Assembly: GCF_001407835.1 (NCBI RefSeq)
Contig: NZ_CYUO01000005.1
Span: 682,001 to 746,000, forward strand
From: Lagierella massiliensis
Lineage (GTDB): Bacteria > Bacillota > Clostridia > Tissierellales > Peptoniphilaceae
Reading direction: 5' to 3'
DNA: 64,000 nt
This document shows positions 17,234-27,467 of this stretch, piece by piece. A program made the position numbers and the translations under genes. The notes under the pieces were generated by a model, which saw nothing but the letters and a program-made list of their open reading frames with translations, was not told where the DNA came from and did not search any database. Position 1 is the first letter of the stretch, and each line of letters begins with the position of its first letter.

Positions 17234-17761
17234 ATGGCAACAGAAAAAGAAAATATTGAAAATTTTTTAAAGGAAAGAGACAATTTAATAAGAAAACTTG
17301 ATGAGGGAAAGTTAGACAAGAGAAGTTTTTTAGATGAGAATGCAAAACTTGTAGAAAAATTATCCATGAGACCCTTCTGCCCCGTTGATTCAATTGAAAA
17401 GGGGCTTTACAATTATCATTATTACAATGTACTGGCAAAACATTATAATGACATGGGTAATTTATCTAAAGGAAGAAAACAAAAATGTAATTTTAACAAG
17501 AGGGATAATTATTATTGTGAAAAAGATAAGTCTCTACAAGCTATGTTGGAAATAAAAAATTACGAGAATGTTGAAGCTTATTATATAGAACTTCATTCTG
17601 TCAGGTTAAAAAATCTGATTTTTGAAGTTGTATTCACAGATAAAAACTATGCGGTTTTTCACTCAAAAAACATAGAAATTTTAAAAAATCTTAAAAATAA
17701 TCTTGTGTTTTCAGATGTCTCACAAAAATCATTGATTGATACATATGTAAACAAACCATAA
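17234..17761 (+). CDS. Conserved-looking hypothetical protein
   Basis: 175 residues, not recognised. The first 50 residues are charged and helical (ENFLKERDNLIRKL). The middle has a PFCPVD turn and a tyrosine-rich stretch (LYNYHYYNVL), with Cys residues at about 84 and 94. No signal peptide, membrane segment or known motif is visible. It starts right after a terminator with AAAAGGA upstream of the ATG and ends in a bidirectional terminator shared with the convergent YceG-like gene. Confidence 0.6.
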   Translation: MATEKENIENFLKERDNLIRKLDEGKLDKRSFLDENAKLVEKLSMRPFCPVDSIEKGLYNYHYYNVLAKHYNDMGNLSKGRKQKCNFNKRDNYYCEKDKSLQAMLEIKNYENVEAYYIELHSVRLKNLIFEVVFTDKNYAVFHSKNIEILKNLKNNLVFSDVSQKSLIDTYVNKP

Positions 17762-17785
17762 AAGAGCCCATAAGGGCTCTTTTTA
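17761..17785. terminator. Bidirectional terminator
   Basis: AAAAGAGCCC, loop ATAA and GGGCTCTTTT; T-rich on both strands between convergent genes. Confidence 0.88.
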
Positions 17786-18226
17786 ATTTGACTTAGTTTC
17801 GTCAAGGGCATTATTTGTAATTTGATTTACAACTTCTTCTAATGTTGAACCCTTTTTTATTTCGTAGTCACCGTACTTAATTTTATCTTGTAACTTGTAG
17901 GTATTTATTATATTTAAAAAGTCTTCAACATCTTCAATTACATTCGATTCATTCAAAATTCTTCCAACATCTTCTGGCGAACTTCCCTCAGGAAGGAGTA
18001 TGGATATATCTATATCTGGAATGCTATCAGAACTATAAACAGAGTGTCTTTCTACATTTTCAGCAGCCTTCACTTCATTTCCTCCAAGCTTACTGTAGTC
18101 TCTTGAAAACATAAATCTTATTCTATTTTGAAGAATAAATACAACTGCTACAATAATTAGCAGAGTAAAAACAAAATGATTTAAATCGTAAAGTGTATCT
18201 TTAATGAAATTAATAAATCTTCTCAT
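17783..18226 (-). CDS. Short YceG/MltG-like membrane protein lacking the catalytic domain
   Basis: 147 residues: one membrane helix at about 17-33 (FVFTLLIIVAVVFIL) and then an external domain whose end (KIKYGDYEIKKGSTLEEVVNQI) matches the LysM-like N-terminal part of MltG/YceG. Full MltG is about 340 residues with a catalytic Glu in its C-terminal domain; none of that is here. Such short forms occur in clostridia, often mislabelled as transglycosylase. A peptidoglycan-binding or regulatory role is an inference. Confidence 0.7.
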   Translation of the reverse strand: MRRFINFIKDTLYDLNHFVFTLLIIVAVVFILQNRIRFMFSRDYSKLGGNEVKAAENVERHSVYSSDSIPDIDISILLPEGSSPEDVGRILNESNVIEDVEDFLNIINTYKLQDKIKYGDYEIKKGSTLEEVVNQITNNALDETKSN

Positions 18227-18297
18227 GGCTCTCCTTTAATTAACTTTCTATTCAATGTATAATTTAGTTAGTACTATTATAACACAAAGGATGAAAT

Positions 18298-19272
18298 ATG
18301 AGAGAAATTACAGTGGGGAAAAACGATACTAATCAAAGGATGGATCGTTTTTTGAATAAATATTTACCAAAAGCACCTAAATCCCTTATACAAAAGTATA
18401 TTAGGCAAAAGAAAATAAAATTAAATAAAAAGAGGACAAAGCCAGAGGATATTATTTTAGAAGGGGATAAGATTCAGTTTTATATATATGAAGAAGTTTT
18501 ATCTAAATATGAAGAAGACAAGAAGAGTCTAATTTTGGAAAATAATTTAGATATTATCTACGAAGATAAAAATATAATCTTAATGAATAAACCAGCTGGC
18601 AAACTAAGCCATGCAGCTTCAAATGAAGATTATGGAAAGAATTTAGTTGACGAAATGATAAGTTATCTAATTCAAAAAGAAGATTATGTTCCAAGGATTG
18701 AGAAATCTTTTATACCAGCTATTTCAAACAGATTGGATAGAAACACTTCTGGAATTATAATCGGTTGTAAAAACAAATATTCTTTAAATAATATGAACAA
18801 GGCAGTGGCGAGTGGTCATGTGGAAAAATATTATTTAACCATTGCTAAGGGAAATTTAAAGGATAAAAAAGTTGAAGTTAATCTTGAAAGAATTAACAAT
18901 AGAACTGTTGTAACAAAGGAAGGAAAAGAATCTGTTTCTGATTTTAAAAATTTAAAATATGAAAAAGGTTTTTCTCTGGTTGAAGTAAATCTTATAACTG
19001 GACGAACACATCAGATAAGAAGTCACTTAAAATCAATAAGACATCCTATTATTGGTGATGGAAAATATGGAGATTTTGAAACGAATAGAACTTTTAGGAA
19101 TAAATATGGAGTCAATAGGCAGTTACTTCATGCTTATAAAATTATTTTAAATGGATTTGATGGAGAATTAAGCTATTTAAATGGAAAGACATTTATATCG
19201 AAACTACCTAAAGATTTTTCCAAGGTAGCAAAAGATTTATTTGGGGAGGACTATGAGAGTTTATATAGATAG
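18298..19272 (+). CDS. RluA-family RNA pseudouridine synthase
   Basis: 324 residues that convert uridine to pseudouridine in rRNA or tRNA. An S4 RNA-binding domain (about 13-65) precedes the catalytic domain, where NRLDRNTSG holds the catalytic Asp (the family usually has HRLD; here N replaces H) and LITGRTHQIRSHL is the second signature. Which RNA site is modified cannot be read. AAGGA precedes the start. Its end overlaps the next gene by 20 bases. Confidence 0.9.
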   Translation: MREITVGKNDTNQRMDRFLNKYLPKAPKSLIQKYIRQKKIKLNKKRTKPEDIILEGDKIQFYIYEEVLSKYEEDKKSLILENNLDIIYEDKNIILMNKPAGKLSHAASNEDYGKNLVDEMISYLIQKEDYVPRIEKSFIPAISNRLDRNTSGIIIGCKNKYSLNNMNKAVASGHVEKYYLTIAKGNLKDKKVEVNLERINNRTVVTKEGKESVSDFKNLKYEKGFSLVEVNLITGRTHQIRSHLKSIRHPIIGDGKYGDFETNRTFRNKYGVNRQLLHAYKIILNGFDGELSYLNGKTFISKLPKDFSKVAKDLFGEDYESLYR

Positions 19273-20881
19273 TAAAGAAATTGATATTGAAGACAAATTA
19301 ACTGCAATAGAACTTGCAAAAAAGCTTTATCCTAATAAAAAAATAGTTAGTGCTATTGTGAATAATATGTATTTTAATTTGTTTGAAAGTTTAAATGAAG
19401 GAGATATTGTAAAGTTTTTTGATGGGTATGCTTCAGAAAGTGAAAATATACTCGAGAGAACTTTAACCCTTGTGTTTATTTTAGCTTGCAAGAAGATTTA
19501 TCCCGATAAAAGAATAAGAGTAGAACATACAATTGGAGATTATCTTTATTGTGAATGGGAAGATAGAGAACCATTTTTTCACTCAGAAATAGAAAACATA
19601 TCTAAAAAAATGGAAGAAATTATAAAAAAAGATTATCCAATATTTAGAAAGACTGGAAGCAAAAAAGAAGTATTAAAACTTTTTAAAGAATCTGGTTATG
19701 ATGAAAAATATAATCTTTTTGAGAAGTTAGATCTTGAAAGTATTGATTACAATGTTGTTGATGGAAATGTGTTTAAGTTTTTTGGTTACTTAGCACCTTC
19801 AACAGGATGTATTTTAAATTTTGATATTAAAGCCTACTATCCAGGTATTGTAATAACCACTTCAACTGCTTCGACCAATGGAGAGTTGATAGACTTTAAA
19901 GAACAAAAACTTCTATCGAAAGTTTTTTTAGCTTCTAATAGATGGACAAAACTTTTGGACATTCGAGATGTCGGACAATTAAATAATTATATACTGTCAG
20001 GTAAAAGTAAATATATTATCGATATGGCAGAAGCCTATTTTGAAAACCAGATATCTAATGTAGCTGATAATATAGTTAATGACCAAGATGTGAATCTTGT
20101 ACAAATTGCAGGTCCATCTTCTTCAGGAAAAACTTCTTTAGCGTATAGATTGAAGGTTCAACTTGGGGTTAGAGGTAAAAAAACTATTTTGATTTCAACA
20201 GATGATTACTTTGTTGAAAGAAAAGATACTCCTCTTGACGAAAATGGGGAACCAGATTATGAAGCTTTAAATGCAATTGATCTTGAACTCTTTAATAGAG
20301 ATTTGATGTCATTAATTGAAGGTAAGTCAATTAATCTGCCTCATTTTGATTTTGTAACGGGAACAAGAAGTTTTGAAAAAAATGAAACTAAATTAGATTC
20401 AGATAGTATTATTATAATTGAAGGGCTTCATTGCCTAAATCCAGAACTTACAAAGATGGTACCAGAAAAGAATAAGTATAAGGTATATATTTCAGCATTG
20501 ACACCGCTTAACTTAGACAGTCACAACAGAATTTCTTCATCCATGGTACGACTTATCAGGAGAATGGTTAGAGATTATAATTTTAGAGGAAACTCTGCTG
20601 ATAAAACACTTTCGACTTGGCACAAAGTTAGAGCGGGAGAAGAGATATATGTTTTCCCATATCAAGATTTGGCAGATATAACACTGGATTCTTCCCTAAT
20701 ATACGAATTAGCCATATTGAAAAAATATGTATTTGAGCTATTCGAAAAATATGAATACAGCCCTGAAAATTATAAGACCATAAAAGAATTAAAAGCTTTT
20801 CTAAAATATTTTGTAGATATAGAAGATGAAGAATACATTCCAGTAAATTCTATTTTAAGAGAGATGATAGGAAGGGATTAA
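19253..20881 (+). CDS. Nucleoside (uridine) kinase with TGS-like and ThrRS-like N-terminus
   Basis: 542 residues. The N-terminal 60 residues resemble a TGS domain, about 60-250 resemble the second additional domain of threonyl-tRNA synthetase, and about 275-480 form a uridine-kinase-like P-loop domain with Walker A AGPSSSGKTS, STDDYFV and a lid region. This layout is annotated as nucleoside kinase in clostridia. The start at 19253 follows GGGGAGGA (19243-19250); a TTG 12 bases upstream would swallow that site. It overlaps the pseudouridine synthase and lies one base before the ROK gene. Confidence 0.85.
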   Translation: MRVYIDSKEIDIEDKLTAIELAKKLYPNKKIVSAIVNNMYFNLFESLNEGDIVKFFDGYASESENILERTLTLVFILACKKIYPDKRIRVEHTIGDYLYCEWEDREPFFHSEIENISKKMEEIIKKDYPIFRKTGSKKEVLKLFKESGYDEKYNLFEKLDLESIDYNVVDGNVFKFFGYLAPSTGCILNFDIKAYYPGIVITTSTASTNGELIDFKEQKLLSKVFLASNRWTKLLDIRDVGQLNNYILSGKSKYIIDMAEAYFENQISNVADNIVNDQDVNLVQIAGPSSSGKTSLAYRLKVQLGVRGKKTILISTDDYFVERKDTPLDENGEPDYEALNAIDLELFNRDLMSLIEGKSINLPHFDFVTGTRSFEKNETKLDSDSIIIIEGLHCLNPELTKMVPEKNKYKVYISALTPLNLDSHNRISSSMVRLIRRMVRDYNFRGNSADKTLSTWHKVRAGEEIYVFPYQDLADITLDSSLIYELAILKKYVFELFEKYEYSPENYKTIKELKAFLKYFVDIEDEEYIPVNSILREMIGRD

Positions 20882-20882
20882 T

Positions 20883-21782
20883 ATGAAAAAAGTTTTGGGA
20901 ATTGACATTGGTGGAACAAAGATAAATTTTGGATTGATGAACGAAAAGGGAGAACTTTTAAAAATAACAAAGAAATCTACAAAATTAGAAAGAGAAGATA
21001 TACTTGGAACTATAATAGAAGGAATAAAAGAATTTAAAGATGAAAAATTAATGGCAATCGGAATTTCCGTAGCTGGATTTATTGACACAGAACAGGGCAA
21101 AATATTGGTTTCACCAAATATAAAAGGATTTTGGGGATTTCATTTAAAAGAGAGTTTGGAGAGAGTTATTAATATTCCAGTTTATGTGGCAAATGATGCA
21201 AATATGGCAGCTTTAGCTGAAAAGTGGATAGGAAGCGCTAAGGATTATGATAAATTTGTCATGCTAACCATGGGAACAGGTCTTGGAGGAGCTGTGTATG
21301 ACAGTGGGACTGGTTTTTTAGAAGGTTCTACCTATCAAGGGGCAGAGCTTGGTCATATTATAATGTATCCTAATGGAAGACTTTGTGGATGTGGACAAAA
21401 GGGATGTGCCGAAAAGTATATTGCAGGTTCATCACTTAGTATAAACTACAAAGAATTGACAGGTAAAGATCTAAACGGTCCAGAAATAATTTCTATACTT
21501 CATCAAGATGACAATGCAAAAAAGGCTCTAAAAAAATTATATACGGACTTAGCAATATACTTGTCAACAATAAAAAATATTTTTGACCCTCAAGCTGTTA
21601 TTATCGGGGGAGGTTTTAGCGAAACTTCTAAATATTGGTTAGATAATGTAATGGAAGAATATATAAAAATCTGTAACAGACCAGGGGACATGAAAATAAT
21701 AATAGGTAAATTCCTAAATAACGCAGGAATAATTGGTGCATGTAGATATGCCTTTATAAATATGGATAAAAAAGATGCATAA
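20883..21782 (+). CDS. ROK family glucokinase-like sugar kinase
   Basis: 299 residues. The ATP-binding GIDIGGTKINFG opens the protein, GTGLGGAVYDSG follows near 140, and the ROK zinc motif is intact (GRLCGCGQKGCAEKYIAG, Cys residues about 175-184). Most likely it phosphorylates glucose or a related hexose at the entry of glycolysis; the exact sugar is unproven. It starts one base after the nucleoside kinase stop, and its end overlaps addB by 8 bases. Confidence 0.88.
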   Translation: MKKVLGIDIGGTKINFGLMNEKGELLKITKKSTKLEREDILGTIIEGIKEFKDEKLMAIGISVAGFIDTEQGKILVSPNIKGFWGFHLKESLERVINIPVYVANDANMAALAEKWIGSAKDYDKFVMLTMGTGLGGAVYDSGTGFLEGSTYQGAELGHIIMYPNGRLCGCGQKGCAEKYIAGSSLSINYKELTGKDLNGPEIISILHQDDNAKKALKKLYTDLAIYLSTIKNIFDPQAVIIGGGFSETSKYWLDNVMEEYIKICNRPGDMKIIIGKFLNNAGIIGACRYAFINMDKKDA

Positions 21783-24465
21783 TATTATAAAATATCGAAA
21801 CAAAAGTAGAGCTTATGAAGATTTAAAAGATAAAGTAAGAGAATTTATAAAAGAAAAAAGACAAGACTTTATAGTGGTATTACCCAGTCAAAGTCTAATA
21901 AATAAATTTATGGAAGATCTATCAAATGAGTTTGAAGTTATCTTAGGACTCAAGATATTTACATTTGATGACTTAGTCAATATGAACTATATTGACAAAG
22001 AGGACGAATATAAGGAATATTACTCTGCAATTTTATTTGAAAAGGCTTTAGAAGATTGCATAAAAGAAGATAAGATTGAAGACAATATTTTTTTCAACTG
22101 TGATAGCTTTGTTTCAATTGTAAACAGGTTTAATAATATAATATATGAATCAAATTTGGATGAAGAAATATTTTTTAGTAAATTTCATGATAAAAAATCT
22201 TACTTAGCTATTTATGAACTTCTAAAAAAATATAACAGCTATATTAGAGAACAAGGTTTTCTTAACAAGTTTAAAAAAATTGAAAGATTTTTAAAAGAAT
22301 TTAGGAATAAAGAAAGAATATCAAAAGTTATGATTGGAGGATTTGTCAAATTTACTCCTTTGGAATTAGAGATTTTAAAAAAACTCCAAAATGAAGATAT
22401 AGATATAGATATTTTTTATTTAAATTCTTTAAATAATTCTAATTGCTTTTCAAATCAGGTAGAAGAAAAACTAAAAGTATTAAACTTCAATGAACTCGAT
22501 TTAGACTTAGAGTTAAAAGAGTGGAATTTTGATACAAAGATTATACGAACAGAAGACGAAATCTTAGAGTTAGAAAGACTTTCTATAGAAGTAAAAAAGG
22601 ACTTCATCGAAAATCCTAACTTGAGCTCTTGCGTAATTGTTAGAGATGCGAAGAAAATTGAACAAATACGAAAAGTCTTTGATGAAGTTTCATTACAGCT
22701 TGGAGTAAATGAAAATATTAAACTTATAGACAAAGAGATTGGGAAACATCTTTGGAATTTAATGAGTTTAGATTTAAATATATCAGAATATCTTATTAAA
22801 AACTATAAAAATCCTCTCATATTTGAAGATACAACACAGTCACTTGAGTTTGAAAAAATAATAACTGAAAATAATTTTGACACCCTTGATGAAGTTTTAC
22901 AATTTGAAGAATTCATGTCTGCTGAAGATTTTCCAATTTTAAAAGAAAAAATTTTGATTTTAAAGGACAATGTTTTAGAAATTGATAATAACACTGTTCT
23001 TATGAACTTTATTTTGGAAGTTTTAAAATCCTATTTGGATTTTGAAAAGATATTAGAAGATGAAATAGAATCTGATTTTTATGAGTTTTTAATCATTTTA
23101 AATGATAGATTTAAAGAAATTATAGAAAGTCTCCACTTTGATAGATTTGTAAATATTTTAAAGAGTATACTTAAAGATTTTAAAACGAGATTAAAATGTG
23201 AAGTTGATTATAATATTGAACTTACTTCTTTTAATATGTTTAACCTATTGAGCTATGATAATCTTTATTTTATTGGTTTTGATGACAATAATTATCCCCT
23301 TAGAAAAGCTACTAATTATTATTTTAATGAAAATTCAATAACAGATTATAAGTCTATAGGATTAGATATTTTAAATAATCGAGAAAACTATTACTTTGAG
23401 CTTCAAAACTTTATGAATATCTTTGATGAAAAGACTAAAAAAATATATTTAAGTTATTCCAGCAGTGGTGAAAATTTAGTTTCTCCATTTATAAAATTTA
23501 TAACAGAAGAGATAGAAGAAGAAAATTACGGAATAAAAGAATTTATTAGACCAAATCCTTCACAAGTAATCTCTAAAGAAGGTAGGTTAAAGTATTTAAG
23601 TAGTTTTGAAAAAAATACAGATTTTGAAGATATTTTAGAGACAATCCCATTTGGACTATTTGATAAAAAAGAAAATAATTTATTTTCAGTTTCAAGACTT
23701 GAAACATATATAGCTTGTCCAATTAAATATTTTTATAAATACGTTTTAAAGTTAGAAGATTATTTTGAACCAAAGACAGATATTTTAAAAATTGGTTCGG
23801 CAGTACATGAGACTTTGAGGGTGATTTATGAAGAATATAAAATTAATTTAAATGAGTCCATAAAGAAAAATAATTTAATTGAAGAGATATTAAAAAAAGA
23901 GCTAATGATTCAAGATTACACAATCAATTCTAATAATATTGATATGGTTAAAAGATATGTTGACTTGATAGATAGAACTATTGAATTGGATTTGAATTAT
24001 TTAAAAGAAAATGGACTAAAACCAATTTCATTTGAAGAGAATTTTGTGAAAAGTTTAAAAATATGTGGAAAAGATGTAACTTTCACCGGAAGTATCGATA
24101 GGGTTGATGAGGACAATTATGGAAATATTTACCTTGTAGACTATAAACTTGGGACCTCTGGTGTAAAAAAGTTTGAAGATTTTGACAAAAAAGGTGAAAG
24201 TTTACAATTTCCAGTTTATGGATTAATAAAAAATGCCAAAGCCTGTAGATACATTACTGTTTCAAGTCCTAAAATTTATGACTTTTACAACTATTTTGTA
24301 GAAGGAAAATTTGATACTTCCTACTTAAAGCCAATGGAAGACAGGTTAAAAGAAATAGTTTCTGAAAACTTAGCTTATATTGAAGAAGAGAGATTTTTTG
24401 AAGGAGCAAAGAATAAAAATAATTGTTATTTTTGTGAATTTAAAAACATTTGTAAGTACAGGTGA
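21775..24465 (+). CDS. addB: Helicase-nuclease AddB/RexB-type subunit
   Basis: 896 residues. The C-terminal nuclease domain is clear: SVSRLETYIACPIKYFYKY, IGSAVHE, GSIDRVDE and LVDYKLG (metal-binding Asp and catalytic Lys), and a 4Fe-4S site formed by the Cys in IACP and the CYFCEFKNIC cluster at the end. The N-terminal inactive helicase part lacks an obvious Walker A, and the protein is shorter than Bacillus AddB (about 1,160), closer to RexB types. With AddA it processes double-strand ends for RecA loading. Confidence 0.88.
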   Translation: MHNIIKYRNKSRAYEDLKDKVREFIKEKRQDFIVVLPSQSLINKFMEDLSNEFEVILGLKIFTFDDLVNMNYIDKEDEYKEYYSAILFEKALEDCIKEDKIEDNIFFNCDSFVSIVNRFNNIIYESNLDEEIFFSKFHDKKSYLAIYELLKKYNSYIREQGFLNKFKKIERFLKEFRNKERISKVMIGGFVKFTPLELEILKKLQNEDIDIDIFYLNSLNNSNCFSNQVEEKLKVLNFNELDLDLELKEWNFDTKIIRTEDEILELERLSIEVKKDFIENPNLSSCVIVRDAKKIEQIRKVFDEVSLQLGVNENIKLIDKEIGKHLWNLMSLDLNISEYLIKNYKNPLIFEDTTQSLEFEKIITENNFDTLDEVLQFEEFMSAEDFPILKEKILILKDNVLEIDNNTVLMNFILEVLKSYLDFEKILEDEIESDFYEFLIILNDRFKEIIESLHFDRFVNILKSILKDFKTRLKCEVDYNIELTSFNMFNLLSYDNLYFIGFDDNNYPLRKATNYYFNENSITDYKSIGLDILNNRENYYFELQNFMNIFDEKTKKIYLSYSSSGENLVSPFIKFITEEIEEENYGIKEFIRPNPSQVISKEGRLKYLSSFEKNTDFEDILETIPFGLFDKKENNLFSVSRLETYIACPIKYFYKYVLKLEDYFEPKTDILKIGSAVHETLRVIYEEYKINLNESIKKNNLIEEILKKELMIQDYTINSNNIDMVKRYVDLIDRTIELDLNYLKENGLKPISFEENFVKSLKICGKDVTFTGSIDRVDEDNYGNIYLVDYKLGTSGVKKFEDFDKKGESLQFPVYGLIKNAKACRYITVSSPKIYDFYNYFVEGKFDTSYLKPMEDRLKEIVSENLAYIEEERFFEGAKNKNNCYFCEFKNICKYR

Positions 24466-24470
24466 TTTAT

Positions 24471-27467
24471 ATGAAGCTTAGAGATGAACAATTAAAAGCG
24501 ATAGAGACAATTGACAAAAATCTTGCTATAAATGCCGGAGCTGGAACTGGAAAAACGGAGGTTTTAACAAGGAGATATGTCAATTTGCTAAAAAATGGAG
24601 ACTTCGGAGATAGGGGAGAAGTTAATTCTGTAGTTGCCATAACTTTTACAAAGAAAGCTGCAAGTGAGATGAAGCAAAGGGTCAGAGAACTTGTAGAAAA
24701 TTCAAAGGATGAAAAACTTTTAGAACTTTCAGGTGATTTAAATGATCCAAATATTTCTACGATAGATAGCTTTTGTGGAAAAATTGTAAAGGAAAATTCA
24801 TATTTTTTAGATATTGACCAAAGCTTTACAATCATGGAAGAAAGAGAGAGTTTTAATCTTTTTAATAATATTTTGAATGAGATGTTGGAGACAGATGAAT
24901 ATAAGGGAATAATTCATGAGATATTAAATGTTACTGGCAAGAGAGATTCGAATCAAGTTAGGGAAGATATTAAAAATATTTACAATAGCATAGACCAAAC
25001 TACTGAGAGTGCTTCTTATTTTATAAAGGAAGCTTTAATAAGGACAGAGAAATTAAATAAAAAGTCCGTAAGAGCTGATATTTTTAAATCAATAGTAGCC
25101 TTTGATGAAAATTCAAAATTTGCTGGAAAGTTTAGAAAGTTTTTATTTGAGGAAGGAACTTTAGAAAAGCTTTTAAATGAAAGTGATACCTTAACATTGT
25201 CGAATTATTTTAAAGAGTTATACAGTTATTCATCAGAGAAATATGACGATTTAAAAGAAGTGGCAAATTTGGAACGCCAGTATATTGAATATAAAAATAT
25301 CGATTTGAATATAAAAATTTTAAAACTTTGTAATGATTTAAAAGAAAAGATGATGGAAGAAAAGAAAAAGCTTGGAAAGTTTGAGTTTAATGACATTTTA
25401 AAAATGAGTATAGAACTAATGCAAATTCCTTCAGTTAAAGAAAAAATTCAAAGTGATATTAAGTATCTTATGGTGGACGAATATCAAGATTCAAACGATT
25501 TACAGAGAAAACTTTTCTATGAGATATGTTCTGTTGATAAAAATTTAGATAGACAAAATTTATTTATAGTAGGAGATCCTAAACAGTCCATTTATGGGTT
25601 TAGAGGAGCTAATATAAATGTTTTTAGCGAGACCTTGGAAGACATTGTAAATTCTGGTGGTGAGTTAATAAACTTTGATATGAATTTCAGGTCGGATAGG
25701 GGAATAATTGAGCCAGTCAATCTAATCTATTCTAAAATAATGAAGGAAAGATACAATCCTTTAAAATTCAATAAAGACAGTGGGAACAGCAAGTTTAATA
25801 TAATATATGCTGATGGAAAAGATTCATCGAACTTAGAACCTAATTTGATATCAAAGTATATAATTAAAAGTTTAAGGGAAGATAAAAATTTAGGAGATTT
25901 CACTTTATTATTTAGGTCCAGAACCAAGCTTTCTGATTTTGAAAAAGCTTTTAATCAAGCAGGACTTGATTATTATACCTTTGATTCCCCAGGTTTTTTC
26001 AATACTGAAGAAATTAATCTTTTAATTGCTATTTTGAAACTATTGAAAAAAGAGGATAACAATATTTCATATTACTATATTTTAAATTCAAAACTCTATT
26101 CCTTTAGTGATGAAGAAATTTTAGAATTTTACAAGAATGGAAATGAAAAAATACAAAAAGCATTAAATGAAATTAATAAAAAGATTAGTGATTTAAAGAA
26201 ATTAAAACTTTTATCAAATAAAAATCTCTTAGAAGAAATATATAAAAGTTTTAAAATTGTTGAAACCTACAACTTTTTAGAGCCAGATTTTCAGGCTCAA
26301 GGAAATTTATATAAAATGCTAAAACTGGCAAAACAGTCTGATGAAAATCTTGAAACTTTTGATGAATTCTTCTATACCTTGGAGGAAAAATATTCTTCAT
26401 TAAGTCAACAGCAAGTCGAAGATGAAAAGTCGAATGTTATAAAGCTGATGACGATACATGGTTCAAAGGGACTTGGATTTAATCAAGTAATTGTTCCAAA
26501 TCTTTCAAATAGAGGAGCAAGTGATAAAAATATTATCAATTTCACAAAGGAAAATGGTTTAGGGATAAATTATTATGGTATGGGATATAACTTTTGTCTA
26601 AACAAAGATTTAAAAAATTCTATTGAGCAAAAGGAAAACGACAATATATATTATGTTGCAATGACAAGGGCAAAGGAAGGGCTATTGCTGGGTATGACAG
26701 GACATAAGTCAGGTTACAAGGCAGTTTTAAATAATATTGTAGTTGAGAATTTTAGTGATAATTTTTTAGATGAAAAAGATTATGTTGATATATTACCGAT
26801 TCAAAAGAAAAGTAGTTTTAAAAATCCTGAATATGATTTCCCATATTTAGAAGAATGTAAAGTTGAAAGTAATAAAACCATAAAATTTAATATTTCTCAA
26901 ATAATGCAAGAATATAATGTTAGAAATGAAATCAATAAATTCTATGACAAATCACAAAATATTAATTTTGATATCCCAAGCAATGTATTAGGGAAATTAG
27001 TTCATAGATTTGTACAGATTTACGATGGCGATTTTGAACAAGCATTTCAAAAGATAAAAGAAGAATTTTTGTATAGAGAAAATGATGATAATCTCAAATC
27101 GCTACTATTAAATATAGTAAGTGACTTGGATGAAGAATATTTTAAAGGACTTAGGGAAATAAATTTTGTGTATAAGTATAAAAACTTTATTTTTAGAGGA
27201 ATCATAGATAATATTATAGAAAAAGATGATACAATTATAATAACCGACTACAAGTTTTCAAGTCTGGATAATGAAAGTCTAATTGAAAATTATTTTATAC
27301 AGATTGTCTTTTATGGAATTGTTGTTGAAAAAATCTATCCTGATAAGGAAATAAAGTTACAATTAATTAATTTGAGAAACAAATATAAGACCTATGTTGA
27401 TTTTGATGATAACGTCAAACAAAAAGTTATGAATATCATTGAAAAATATGATGGGAGGATAAATTGA
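24471..27467 (+). CDS. addA: ATP-dependent helicase-nuclease subunit AddA
   Basis: 998-residue UvrD-type helicase fused to a nuclease. Motif I NAGAGTGKTEVL is at about 20, then ITFTKKAASEM, VDEYQDSN (motif II), VGDPKQSIYGFRGA, LMTIHGSKGLGF and YVAMTRAKEG. The C-terminal nuclease has LVHRFVQIYDGDF, GIIDNII and ITDYKFS. It starts at 24471 (AGGTGA upstream) rather than at the GTG nine bases earlier. It is 5 bases from addB and its stop overlaps the response-regulator start, so repair and signalling genes may share a transcript. Confidence 0.94.
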   Translation: MKLRDEQLKAIETIDKNLAINAGAGTGKTEVLTRRYVNLLKNGDFGDRGEVNSVVAITFTKKAASEMKQRVRELVENSKDEKLLELSGDLNDPNISTIDSFCGKIVKENSYFLDIDQSFTIMEERESFNLFNNILNEMLETDEYKGIIHEILNVTGKRDSNQVREDIKNIYNSIDQTTESASYFIKEALIRTEKLNKKSVRADIFKSIVAFDENSKFAGKFRKFLFEEGTLEKLLNESDTLTLSNYFKELYSYSSEKYDDLKEVANLERQYIEYKNIDLNIKILKLCNDLKEKMMEEKKKLGKFEFNDILKMSIELMQIPSVKEKIQSDIKYLMVDEYQDSNDLQRKLFYEICSVDKNLDRQNLFIVGDPKQSIYGFRGANINVFSETLEDIVNSGGELINFDMNFRSDRGIIEPVNLIYSKIMKERYNPLKFNKDSGNSKFNIIYADGKDSSNLEPNLISKYIIKSLREDKNLGDFTLLFRSRTKLSDFEKAFNQAGLDYYTFDSPGFFNTEEINLLIAILKLLKKEDNNISYYYILNSKLYSFSDEEILEFYKNGNEKIQKALNEINKKISDLKKLKLLSNKNLLEEIYKSFKIVETYNFLEPDFQAQGNLYKMLKLAKQSDENLETFDEFFYTLEEKYSSLSQQQVEDEKSNVIKLMTIHGSKGLGFNQVIVPNLSNRGASDKNIINFTKENGLGINYYGMGYNFCLNKDLKNSIEQKENDNIYYVAMTRAKEGLLLGMTGHKSGYKAVLNNIVVENFSDNFLDEKDYVDILPIQKKSSFKNPEYDFPYLEECKVESNKTIKFNISQIMQEYNVRNEINKFYDKSQNINFDIPSNVLGKLVHRFVQIYDGDFEQAFQKIKEEFLYRENDDNLKSLLLNIVSDLDEEYFKGLREINFVYKYKNFIFRGIIDNIIEKDDTIIITDYKFSSLDNESLIENYFIQIVFYGIVVEKIYPDKEIKLQLINLRNKYKTYVDFDDNVKQKVMNIIEKYDGRIN

